A stretch of DNA of 64,000 nucleotides, taken from contig BFEA01000309.1 in the NCBI GenBank assembly GCA_003427395.1, positions 1,407,444 to 1,471,443 of the forward strand, written 5' to 3'. The DNA is from Chara braunii. Taxonomy: Eukaryota; Streptophyta; Charophyceae; Charales; Characeae. The notes under the pieces are model-generated. The model ran no database searches, was not told the DNA's origin, and worked only from the letters and a program-made list of their open reading frames with translations. The position numbers and the translations under genes are program-made. Each line of letters opens with the position of its first letter. Positions within the stretch are counted from its first letter, which is position 1. Positions 22,543-33,622 of the stretch are shown in pieces.

Positions 22543-23329
22543 AGCTTATTTTTTGTTCTCCATTACTAGCATAGCATTCAGTGATTTTCCGCAGTTCACT
22601 GTTCACACTTTTTTTTATTCGGTACTTAGAGATAGGCAATAAGGCCGGTCTTCAACATCATGTGACAGATGTTTTTTTATGTTGTCCATGCGACACTGAT
22701 TTGCGTTTTTTTTTTTCTCTCTTTTTTAAGTTTAGTTTGCGGTTATCTATGACCAATGTCGGGAGTGGTGAGTCTCGAATAACATCCCGTCACTCGAGAG
22801 ACTGTATATAGCCAGATTGTGCACGACAAAGAAATCCAGAGAAAGGAGGTAAGATAGAGAAAAGACAAATGACTAGGTCATCGGAAGGAATGATGCCCTG
22901 GGTTGGGAACCGTCGGGGAAACAACCAACGACGGTAAGCAAGTAAGCGCAAGGGCAGGGGCACATAGAACGTAGCATGAGGCCAGGAGGGCCATCGAAAT
23001 TCAGCAAGACTAAGGCCAAGGGGTCATTGACCCGGCAAACATGGCACGACATCGACCAAAAAATGAGGAAGTCGAGAGGTGGACGACCCAGGAGGTCGTG
23101 GGACGCTAAAGAATAAGGGCCCGACATGGGGCCCACTTACGACAATTAACGGGAGCCGCGGGATGGAGGCCCCGCGCCCGAAGAAAAACGAGCGCACGCA
23201 AGGCCCGAGGAAAAGAAAGAGAGAGGGGCCACCATAGGGCGGTGGACGCCTAAAGAACGTGGGCCACCCTGGGGAAAGGCACTAGGGGCCATGTGAGACT
23301 AAGTAAAAATAATGGTATCCCGGATAAAA

Positions 23330-23460
23330 TGTATCGGGGACCACCGGCGGGACTAAGTGTCGGGAACCACTGGCGGGACCAAGTATCCGGGACAACCGGC
23401 GAGACTAAATGTCGGGGACCATCGGGGGACTAAGTGTCGGGGACCATCGACGAGAAAGTG
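23330..23460. repeat. Tandem repeat of about 28 bp (right arm)
   Basis: About five units containing GGGACTAAGTGTCGGGGACC, the reverse complement of the array at 20345-20525. Confidence 0.8.
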
Positions 23461-26090
23461 GCGGGGACATATGAAGGTCTCAAGAGGAAACGGCGGCACC
23501 ACATGAAGGAAAAATAATTAAGACGAGATGCACCGTTAAGATCGAGATCTTGACGATCAAAAATATTAGCACCGCTAGTGCAAGCAGTGGCAAGCGGGAA
23601 GGCCAAAAGGAAAAGAAAAAGCAAAAAAACATTGAGTGGGAGGCATGGAAGCAATCCAGAAAATCTCGGATCAGCCTCCCTCAAGAAAATGAAGTTAAAA
23701 GAAACCCAATGAGAAAAATAGACCTCCGGGAGAAAATCGGAGTAGGAGGGGCCACTATGGGAGAAAAATAGAGGAAAGAGGGAGCTCCCATGGGCATGAG
23801 AAGGTCATTATTGCAGTCGGAGATACAACGGACTGCACCTTGGGCATAAGAAGGGCCAAACCTAAGAGGAAGGGCCTAGAAAAGGACCTTAACGACCACT
23901 CGACACTTGACATTTTAGAAAAAAGGAAGAAAAGAAAAGAAAATGATGGAGAATAAGACAAAAAGAGTGAGAGGGAGTGAGTGAGTTGGTCGTCAGTAGG
24001 AACTGCCACAAGTAGGGACTGGCAGGTCTTTACTGTCCAAGAAAGGAGGAAAAATAAAAGAAAAGAAAATAAAAGAAAAGAAAAAAGGGCCTTAACGGTC
24101 AAAACGGCTACTTGGGGAGATACATCCGTAACCAGATTCATTCTGGAATATGGCGGTTACAAAGGACCTTGATTTTTCTTTGATTTTGCGGATAAAATCA
24201 AAGAAAATCAATGCCCCATGCAACCGAAATAAAACGGATTACAAAGGGGAGGAGAAACACATATTCTAGATGTATGCAGACCCAAAATTGAGTCCGGATG
24301 CACTTGGGAGTTTGTCGTTTCTTTCTCTTTCAAGTAAGGGTTAGTTATGGGTTTGGGGCTAGGGAATTGATACCTATTACAGTCTGAGTTGCAATGGACT
24401 GCATGAGAAAGGGAAAACACATGTTTTAGAGGTGCATCCGGAGCCAATATTGAGTCCGGATGCACTTATAAATTAAACGTTTCATTTTCTTTTAGCATGG
24501 GGCAAGTTGTGGGGTTAAGGGACTATGAAAATGACCATGATTGCAATCCGAGAAATAACGGACTGCATGAGGATGCCTTGGCTAAGGAAAAAATGAGCCA
24601 CGACAAGCACGAAATGGGAGAAAGGTGTAATTTCGGCATAAGGTAAGTGGAGACGGTAAACGACAACCGTGAGATGAGATCTCACGACCAAGAAAAATCG
24701 GTACACATATGGCACGTAAGGAAAAAATGTTGGGACCACTAAGGGCAAGGGGGTCCTGAAATAAAAATGGAACGCTGTCCGGGATGTTGTCGGGAATAAA
24801 GTGGGCCCAAATAATAAAAGTAAAAAAACGGGACAAACGTCGGCGGGACTACCAGCCGGACAAGAAAATGAAACTAGTACGGAGGGAAGTGGCGGGGACT
24901 TGAGATGTTCCAAGGGAACCATGGGCCAACGCAAGAAATAATTGTGCAAGCAAACGACACCGTTAAGATCAAGGATTTATGCGGTGGAAAATATCAGCAC
25001 CACTAGTGCAAACACTAGTGGGGAAAATTGAGAGAGTCCTGAGAAGAAAAAAAAGTAAAATAATGGTGTTGGGAGGGCTGCCCAGCAGTCCAGAATATTT
25101 TGGACTAGCTAGGCATGAGAAAATAGAGCCTCGAGAGGCTCAACATGAGAAAAAGGTTGCCCATAGAAAATCGAAGCAAAGGGGCTAAAAATTGGACAAA
25201 CGGAGGTAAAATGGAGCCCCCTAGGAGAATGGGGGTGCCATTGTTGGAATCCGAGACACAACGGTCAAATACCAGCTATGAATCTGACCATGAATGAGGC
25301 CCTAAGGCCTAGAAAGACGGTGCACAACTATTTGACACTTGACACAACTGAAATAAAAGAAAAAAAAAAAAAAAATGAGAGAAAATTGAGGGAGAATGAG
25401 ACAAAAGGGAAGAAAAGAGTGAAGGAGAATATGCCGGCCTATTGGGACCTGCACAGTAGGGACGGGGAGGTTCGAACTGTGACCTCATACCTTCTAGAAT
25501 GAGGAACGGCAATCCGGATTGCAGAGATATTGCCCTTAGGATCATATCTCCACAAAATCTGAATTAAGAAGAAGATAATAAGAAAAAATGCAAAAGGGAA
25601 ATGATCGTTTTTTTTTTGAGTTATGGATCTGAGATCAGATTTCATGGTAAAGAGGAACTAGCCGTTTTTCGTAAGCCAGCTCAAAACGGCTAGCTCCGGA
25701 ATGAGGTGGCAGCCCAAAATGGAAAGAAACGAAAGAGGGAAAAATACAAAATTGTGCATTTGGTCAAAAAGAGGGTCAGATGCACAAAAAATTGAAAAAG
25801 TGGACTTAGGGGATCAAATTTCAAGCAAGGCTTACTTGGGGGTGGCATGGAATATTATTGGCCTTGGATCTCACCCAGATCCAAGGCTGAAAATACACCA
25901 CTGCATGAGAAAATATCTCGGCCTACCTAAAATAAGGTAGAAATTGAAAAAATCGAGAAAAATGTCCACTAGGCCTTTTTTTCTCAAGTAAAGTTACCCC
26001 TTGGGCATTAGGACCTAAGGGGGCAACATTTTGGAAGTGAAAAGGGGGCTGAAGGAGGCCAAGAGGCAATCCGAGTTGGTACCAATCACT
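23461..26090. other. Palindrome-rich region (right arm)
   Basis: No gene is recognised. It mirrors 17831-20340. Palindromic motifs of the GCAGTCCG type are at about 23660, 23815, 24385, 24545 and 25085. The ATCAAAGAAAATCAATG inverted repeat is at about 24170-24215, and the CTAGCCGTTTT hairpin at about 25655-25695. Several motifs differ from their left-arm partners by substitutions in one half of the palindrome only. Confidence 0.55.
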
Positions 26091-26098
26091 CAGACTGC

Positions 26099-26672
26099 AT
26101 GTACTTAGCCAAAAAGAGGCCCAGGTACCTCCGGAAGGGTCTAGTAGTGAAATTTTGCCCTTGGGGTACCTCGGTTCACCTCAAGGCACATGGGGAGGCC
26201 CATGGGCTGGCCGGACTGCTGATTTCAGCCTACATAAGCTGGGAATTCAGTCCGCCACATTCACAATTGTATGAGGAGTGTCGATGCTGCCCAAGTGAGC
26301 TCATAGGAACACTCTTTCACTTGGAGAAAGGAGAGGGGAACCCGTGCCAGTTTGGGAGCTTAGAGGAGACTATGAGCAAGGGAGAGGAGCTCTAGAGGCT
26401 AGTGGTAGTGCGGCTACACTAGGGAGGTGATCTGACATAGCCCCCAGAGTGTGACGAAGAGAGAGAGGTTAGAGGTAGTCTCATTAGCATTCCTCGAGGA
26501 GAGGACTCCATAACCATAGTGAGAGGGGTTTGCCATAGCTTGAGAAGAGAGAGAGAGGAATGAGAGGGAAGTTTGAGAAAGAAAGAAACCATAGCCCAGG
26601 AAGTGTTTGTGCAAGGAGGAAGAAGTCTTATCAAGGTTGGGACTCCATCTCCATGACATCAACAAGGTGAGT
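26099..26672 (+). other. Possible exon end with 5' splice donor (right arm)
   Basis: A 98-residue frame (26099-26395) begins MYLAKKR and is a close counterpart of the minus-strand frame at 17826-17575. Downstream, after stops, AACAAG|GTGAGT occurs at 26661-26672 and is followed by a pyrimidine tract. An ACATAAG string lies near 26233. The arrangement is the same in both arms, but I see no sign of protein-level constraint. Confidence 0.3.
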
Positions 26673-26689
26673 GGAAGGAAAAAAATTAT

Positions 26690-26980
26690 CCTTCTACCTC
26701 CTCCTCTTCTTTTTCGTCTTTTTCTTTTTCTTTTTCTTCTTCTTTTTCATCTTCTTCTTCTTCTTCTTCTTCTTCTTCATCTCTTCTTCTCCTTCTTCTT
26801 CTTCGTCTTCTTCATTCTTCTTTTTCTTTTTCTTCTAATTCTTCTTCTTCCTCTCCTTCTTCTCTTATCTTCCTTCTTCTTCTTGTCCCCCCACTTTTTT
26901 CTTCTCCTTCTTGTCTTCTTCCTCTACTTCTTCTTCATCTTCTTCTTTTTATTTTTCTTATTCTTCTTTCCTTTGGTCTA
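26690..26980. repeat. TTC-rich pyrimidine tract (right arm)
   Basis: Reverse-complement partner of 17060-17245, about 100 bp longer, consisting of CTT, TTC and CCT triplets. The 134-residue frame over it is a low-complexity artefact. Confidence 0.95.
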
Positions 26981-26999
26981 CTTCAACTCTTGTTTTTTA

Positions 27000-27955
27000 C
27001 TCTCACACTAGTAGGTAGTGCTCCGATTCTTTCATGGATGATCTCTTGCTTAAATCTTGTGGTTTGATCTACTCTATCTCTTGCTTCTCACTCACACACT
27101 AGTAGGTAGTGCTTCGATTCTTTCATGGATGATCTCTTGCTCAAAACTTATGATGTGGTCTACTTCAACTCGTGCTTTTCACTCACACACTCGTAGGTAG
27201 TGCTCCGATTCTTCCATGGATGATCTCTTGCTCAAAACTTGTGATATGGTCTACTTCAACTCTTGCTTTTCACTCATAAACTAGTAGGTAGTGCTTTGAT
27301 TCTTCTATGGATGATCTCATGCTTAAAACTTGTGATTTGGTCTACTTCAACTCTTGCTTTTCACTCACACACTAGTAGGTACTGCTCCGATTCTTTCATG
27401 GATGATCTTTTGCTCAAAACTTATGATTTGGTCTACTTCAACTCTTGCTTTTCACTCACACACTAGTAGGTAGTGCTCCGATTTTTTCATGGATGATCTT
27501 TTGCTTAAAACTTGTGATTTGGTCTACTTCAACTCTTGTTTTTCACTCACACACTAGTAGGTAATGCTCCGATTCTTTTGTGGATTATCTCTTCTTCAAA
27601 CCTTGTGATTTGGTCTACTTCAACTTTTGTTTTTAACTCACGCACTAGTAGGTAGTGCTCCGATGCTTCTATGGATGATCTCATGCTCAAAACTTGTGAT
27701 TTGGTGTACTTCAACTCTTGCTTTTCACTCACACACTAGTAGGTAGTGCTCCGATTCTTCTATGGATGATCTCATGCTCTACTTCACCTCTTGCTTTTCA
27801 CTCACACACTAGTAGGTAGTGCTCCGATTCTTGTATGGATGATCTCATGCTCAAAACTTGTGATCTGGGCTACTACAAGTCTTACTTTTCACTCACATGC
27901 TAGGAGGCGGTGTTCCGATTCTCCCATGGATGATTTCTTGCTCAAGACTTATGTT
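27000..27955. repeat. Satellite B, reverse complement, about eleven units
   Basis: Units of about 91 bp contain ACTCACACACTAGTAGGTAG, TGCTCCGATTCTT, ATGGATGATCTC and CTTGTGATTTGGTC. The array is more homogeneous than in the left arm. The unit count is about half that of the left arm. Confidence 0.95.
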
Positions 27956-28370
27956 TTGAACTAGCCTAGCTTGTGCGTTCTACTCACATAGTACGTGATG
28001 ACATTCCGTTTCACACTTTGTTGCATTCATGGGCTATGAGCATATGTTTGAGCAAATCTCACTCACGTGCATAGCTCAATTCTCGCATGATGACATTCCG
28101 TTTCAAACTTGGTTGCATTCATGAGCTATGAGCATGTGTTTGAGCAAGTCTCACTCACGTGCATAGCTCAATTCTCCCATGATGTCATTCCGTTTCAAAC
28201 TTGGTTGCATTCGTGAGTTGCGAGCATGTGTTTGGGCAAGTCGCACTCACATGCATAGCTCAATTCTCACACGATGACATTCCGTTTGAAACGTGGTTGC
28301 ATTCATGAGCTATGAGCATGTGTTTGAGAAAGTCTCACTCACATGCATAGCTTAATTCTCATATGATGAC
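27956..28370. repeat. Satellite C, unit of about 92 bp, about four units
   Basis: Units contain GATGACATTCCGTTTCAAAC, TTGGTTGCATTCATGAGC, ATGTGTTTGAGCAAG and TCTCACTCACGTGCATAGCT. The left arm has one copy only, so this array was amplified (or contracted in the left arm) after the duplication. Confidence 0.9.
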
Positions 28371-30470
28371 GTTCCGGTTTATACCTAGTTGATATTTCGT
28401 CCATGTGCATGTGTTTTTCACTAGTTCAACCTTCTCATTGTGAAGTGCATGCGTGTTGTAGTGTTTCGGTTCATACTTAGTTGATTTTTCATCCATGTAT
28501 ATGTGTTTTTCACTAGTTCAACCTTCTCATTGTCAAGTTCATATATGTTGTAATGTTTCGGTTCATACTTAGTTGATCTCTCTTCCATGTGCATGTGTTT
28601 TTCACTAGTTCAACCTTCTCATTGTCAAGTGCATGTGTGTTGTAATGTTTCGGTTCATACTAAGTTGATCTTTCCTCCATGTGCATTTGTTTTTCACTAG
28701 TTCAATCTTCACATTGTCAAGTTCATGTATGTTGTAATATTTGGGTTCATACCTAGTTGCTCTTCTTTCTATGTGAATGTGCTTCTCACTAGTTCAATCT
28801 TCACATTGTCAAATTCATGTGTGTTGTAGTGTTCCGGTTCATACCTAGTTGTTTTTTCTTCCATGTGGATATGCTTTTCACTAGTTCAACCTTCTCATTG
28901 TCAAGTTCATGTGGGTTGTAATATTCCGGTTCATACTTAGTTGATTTTCCCTCCATATGCATGTGTTTTTCACTAGTTCAACCTTCTCATTATCAAGTGT
29001 ATGTATGTCGTAGTGTTCTGGTTCACACTTAGTTGATGTTTCCTCCATGTGCATGTGCTTTTCACTAGTTCAACCTTCTCATTGTCAAGCTCATGTGTAT
29101 TGTAGCGTCCGACTTCATACTTAGTTGATATTTCCTCCATGTGCATGTGTTGTTCACTAGTTCAACTTTCTCATTGTCAAGTGCATGTGTGTTGTAGTGT
29201 TCCGGTTCATACTTAGTCAATCTTTTTCTCCATGTGCACGTGCTTTTCACTAGTTCAATCTTCACATTCTTAAGTTCATGTGTGTTGTAGTATTTCGGTT
29301 CATACCTAGTGCTCTTTCTTTCATTTGCATGCGTTTCTCACTAGTTTAATCATCACATTGTCAAGTTCATGTTTGTTGTAGTGTTCCGGTTCATACCTAG
29401 TTGCTCTTTCTTCCATAAGCATGTGCTTTTCACTAGTTCAACCTTCTCATTGTCAAGTTCATGTGGGTTGTAATGTTCCGGTTCATACTTAGTTGATCTT
29501 TATTCCATTGCATGCTCTTTTCACTAGTTCAAACTTTTCATTGTCAAGTTCATGTTCCGATTCATACTTAGTTGATCTTTCATCCATGTGCATGAGTTTT
29601 TCACTAGTTCAACCTTCTCATTGTCAAGCTCATGCGTGTTATTGTGTTCCGGTTCATACTTAGTTGATTTTTCCTCAATGTGCATGTGCTTGTCACTAGT
29701 TCAATTTTCACATTGTCAAGTTCATGTTTGTTGTAGTGTTCCGGTTCATACTTAGTTGATCTTTCCTCCATGTGCATGTGCTTCTCACTAGTTCAATCTT
29801 TCCATTGTCAAGTTCATGTGTGTTGTGGTGTTCCGGTTCATACCTAGTTGCTCGTTCTTCCATATGCATGTGCTTTTCACTAGTTCAACCTTCTCATTGT
29901 CATATTCATGTGGGTTGTAATATTCCGGTTCATACTTCGTGGATCTTTCCCCCATGTGCTTGTGCTTTTCACAAGTTCAATGTTCACATTGTCAAGTTCA
30001 TGTGTGTTGTAGTGTTTCGGTTCATACTTAGTTGATTTTTCCTTCATGTGCACGTGTTTTTCACTAGTTCAATCTTCACATTGTCAAGTTCATGTGTGTT
30101 GTAGTGTTCCGGTTCATACTAAGTTGATCTTTCCTCCATGTGCATGAGTTTTTCACTAGTTCAAACTTCCTTTGTCAAGTTCAAATATATGTTGATGTTC
30201 CGGTTTACACTTAGTTGCTCTCCTACTCATGTGAATGTGTTCCACTAGCCTTTTGTCAAATTCAAACATGTGTTGATGTTCCGGTTCACACTTAGTTGCG
30301 CTCTTTTACTCATGCGAATGGTTTCCACTAGTTCAATCCTCACCTTGTCAAGTTCAAGCATGTGTTGATGTTCCGGTTCTCATTTAGTTGCTCTTCTACT
30401 TATGTGAATGTGTTTCACTAGCTCAATCTGCAAGTTCAAGTGTATGGTAGTGTTCCATTTCAACACTTGG
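28371..30470. repeat. Satellite A, reverse complement, about twenty-two units
   Basis: Units of 88-93 bp contain GTGTTCCGGTTCATACTTAG, TTGATCTTTCCTCCATG, TGCATGTGCTTTTCACTAG and TTCAACCTTCTCATTGTCAA. The last four or five units (from about 30170) are diverged, with GTTGCTCTTCTACTCATGTG in place of the standard segment. Confidence 0.95.
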
Positions 30471-30474
30471 TGAC

Positions 30475-30725
30475 TCTATCACTATGGGATGGGTGACCGA
30501 CATTTGGCTGCTACTACCGTGGGATGGGTGGCCAACATTTGGATGCTACTACCATGGGATGGGTGACCGACATTTGGCTGCTACTACGGTGTGATGATTT
30601 GATTAGGACTATAAGTCTCTTTCTCTCTCTCTCCCTCTTTCTCTCTCTCCCTCTTTGTCTCTTTCCCTCTCTCTTTCTCTCTCACTCCCGCATTATCTCT
30701 TCTTCTTCTCTCTCTCCTTCTTAAT
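30475..30725. repeat. Three units of about 41 bp and TC-rich tract
   Basis: GGGATGGGTGACCGACATTTGG occurs three times in direct order here and once in the left arm (about 12870). A TC-rich tract, partner of the left-arm GA microsatellite, follows from about 30615. Confidence 0.8.
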
Positions 30726-30729
30726 CTTG

Positions 30730-31410
30730 CCCTCTCTCTCCCTTCCCCTCACTTGGCATATGACTAACCCCTCATCCCTCACTTGTTACATTGCCAGGGA
30801 AGAACGGTGAAGGAAAAATCAGACCTCACTTGGTGGAGACAGAGGGCAAGGGGAGGGTAGCCGGTCCCTTGTGCCGCCAAGAAGGAAAAGGGAAAATGAC
30901 ATTTGAAAGGTTGGAAAAAGGTGGAATCCGGGAGAAAGTATAAGTTAAAGCAAGTTCAGTTTTGACTCAACCATTTCCCCGACTGCATGACTACAAGAAG
31001 AGTATGGGCTGATTGAGCACAAAGAAAGAGCCGAAGGGGAAGGAAACTTAGGCATGTGGGAAGGGTTGTGTGTTGACCCTTAGTGGGGGACTGTATCGGT
31101 TTTTGCTTTGTATGGGATTGTGCAGGTAAGTAAAGGCATGAGATGCGTTGAGCGGGATAGAGCTGGAAAAAAACGGACGGCCAAGGGGAAAGGAAGAAGG
31201 GACGAAGGGACTATGGGACCCTTAGTGTGAAACCAATGCATGAGAGTGACGTTTATGTCTTGGAATGTAAACAAAAAAGGGAAGTGCAAACTTGCTAAGG
31301 GAAATGTGAAGTTGTTTGTGCATGCATGCAAAGACCCCGGAAAGACTAAGGGGTCTGCGTCAATAAGGATGGATGAGATGCTTGAGACCCGACGGGTGCG
31401 TAGAGGCGAG
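30730..31410. other. Right-arm tract, no clear gene
   Basis: Counterpart of about 12320-12720. It includes AAACTTGCTAAGGGAAATG-like sequence shared with the left arm. Frames on the minus strand up to 147 codons are not conserved in the left arm. Confidence 0.4.
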
Positions 31411-31725
31411 AACAGCCATTTCGTCAAAACGGACATGTTATATTTTTTGAACGAAATCAAAACTGACTTTTTTTGCCAAAATCCGGTCGGAATTTTTTGA
31501 TCCTGGGGGTCCGGTGTTCCCAAAACGCCGGACCCCCCTGGTCTATGGTTGAGACCAGATACAAGGTTTTTTTTTTTTTTTTTTTTTTTTATCTGGTCTC
31601 AACCATCGGCGTTTTGGGAACGCCGGACCCCCAAGAGCAAAAAATTCCGACCGGATCTTGGCAAAAAAATCAGTTTTGATTTCGTTCAAAAAATATAATA
31701 TGTCCGTTTTGACGAAATGGATGTT
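31411..31725. mobile_element. Fold-back element of 315 bp with CGAG flanks
   Basis: The two halves (31411-31560 and 31590-31725) are near-perfect reverse complements around a T-run at 31567-31590. The ends are AACAGCCATTTCGTC and its complement with one difference. CGAG flanks both sides (31407-31410 and 31726-31729), and the left arm has a single uninterrupted CGAG at this point. It has no coding capacity and so would be a non-autonomous element or MITE. A four-base target duplication is short, so I treat it as supportive but not decisive. Confidence 0.8.
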
Positions 31726-31729
31726 CGAG

Positions 31730-32770
31730 GGGGAGGACGACATCGCCGCACCTCGATGATGCCATAGAATTGCAATATTTAGGGAAATGATGCGCGGCCT
31801 AAGGATGACGCTTAGCCTGCGCACAAGGGAAAAAAACCTCTCAAAGAACCCCTGAACTGCCTGCGTATTGGAAGGAGCAATTGCTTGAGCGCACAATCAA
31901 GAATCAAAAAAAAAATCAGCGTTGACAAATGACTAGTGAGACTACCACCTGGCGTGAGGGCTGAGTTACATCCCCAATGTCAAAGCTCTCTCGCGCGATG
32001 GCCCACCCCCATCCATCTCAAAGCACTAGGTGGGGGTGACCCTGGGACGAACGGCTCGCGCCCTGAGCATGAGCGTGGGCAGGCCGAGCCAACTGAGACC
32101 CGCAGTGGGGTCGACGAAGACTCGAAGGGGTTTGACCCTATAAAAATGGTGGAGATGCCGCGTATGGGGTTAAACTGACCCTTGCGATTCTGAAAGGGGC
32201 ACCTGACACATTAACGTGTACATAACTAAAAACAAGTAAATTGGACTTGTGCTTGCTCTTTCCCTTGTGAGAATTAGACTTGAGGGTGGCTGGGCGCATT
32301 GCATGAGCAGGCTTGGAGGTATAACATGCATGCTATGCACTTGGTTAGCCATCTCCTTGGGGGATGGCTTTAGCCCTCCTTCGCCCGGTGCTGGTGTTCG
32401 CCAGTCCGGGAAAACTTTGGGCAAGTCGCAGGTCGACCCTTCCTCTTCGTATGAAAGAAGGGTTCTGGTTACCTACCAGGCGGTCGGTCCTTTGGCTTCG
32501 GCTGGGGTCAGATGAAAATCCCGCGGCGGAGTGATCCGACCGAATGAGTGCCCTTCTCCCTTCTTCTTTGAGCCTAGCGGGCTCATGCACTATACACATT
32601 GAAATGTTTAAAGGAACCAACATGAACACAACGATCATCGAGAAGGAACAATGCATCCCTATGAAAGGACAAAAAAATGAAGAGAAAGGGAATGAAGGGA
32701 GTTGCTAGACTCCAAGGAAAACTAGCTCACCTTTGAAGATTCCCACGAGAAGGAACCAACCACTGTGTAT
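31730..32770. other. Right-arm tract, no clear gene
   Basis: Counterpart of about 11370-12310. Shared short frames (minus strand 32656-32345 and its left-arm partner) show no codon-level constraint. No other signal was seen. Confidence 0.4.
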
Positions 32771-32779
32771 GAAAGTAGG

Positions 32780-33199
32780 ACACCCTTCACCACTTCAGCC
32801 TGCTTAACACGTGGTTTTCAGGGTCTTCGGACCTTTCACCACTTCAGAACCATTCAGGTCTGAAAATCCTGAATGGTCCTGAAGTGGTGAAAGCTCTTAA
32901 GACCCTGAAAACCACCTATTTTGGCAGGCTGCATCCTCAAGTGGTGAAGGGTGGTTTTCATGGTCTTAAGACCTTTCACCACTCAGGGACCATTCAGGAT
33001 TTTCAGACTGCCAAAAACTCTCATTTGACCACTTCAGGACACCCTTCACCACTTCAGGATACAGCCTGCCGAAACAAGTGGTTTTCAGGGTCTTCGGACC
33101 TTTCACCACTTCAGGAACATTCAGGATTTTCAGACTGCCAAAAACTCTCACTTCAGAATTTTCATTCCTGAATTTTTAGCTACCCGATAACCGCTTGTG
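32780..33199. mobile_element. Insertion of 420 bp with 9-bp target duplication GAAAGTAGG
   Basis: GAAAGTAGG stands at 32771-32779 and again at 33200-33208; the left arm has one copy. The insert contains inverted copies of a segment with GGTTTTCAGGGTCTTCGGAC and CCACTTCAG (about 32811-32865 against 32870-32925), so it folds back on itself, and a direct repeat near 33075-33150. A 9-bp duplication is usual for Mutator-type (MULE) elements. I could not find matching terminal inverted repeats at the exact ends. Confidence 0.75.
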
Positions 33200-33622
33200 G
33201 AAAGTAGGGGGAGTGACACTCATTGTCTTGGGAGAAAATTGTGAGTTATGGGTAGAAAGCGCTGGGTGCACCAAGGGAAAGACACTTGTACTATATGTGT
33301 CCCACTTGAGACTTGTGTTTTGCATGATGGGATTTGAGTGTCCTGCCTTTCGGAAGGAAAGGATGTGTCTGCATCGGCCGGTGCGGGTTGCGAAACGTCG
33401 CTCTCTTTAAAGTTCGCTGGGTTTCGTGTGTGGAGCTCAGGCCACCGAGCTGTCGGGCAGGAGTTTGTCACGCCGGTTGATTAGTGGCATTCTTACCCGG
33501 GCGGTCTGAGCATGGCTCAATGACTTTGCTCAAGCGGGGTGCGAAACGTCTCCTCAGGCGGGGCTTAGCCTGTTGGCTGGCGGGGGGAGTACCACTGCAT
33601 GCGAGGGAAGGATGGAACCTCG

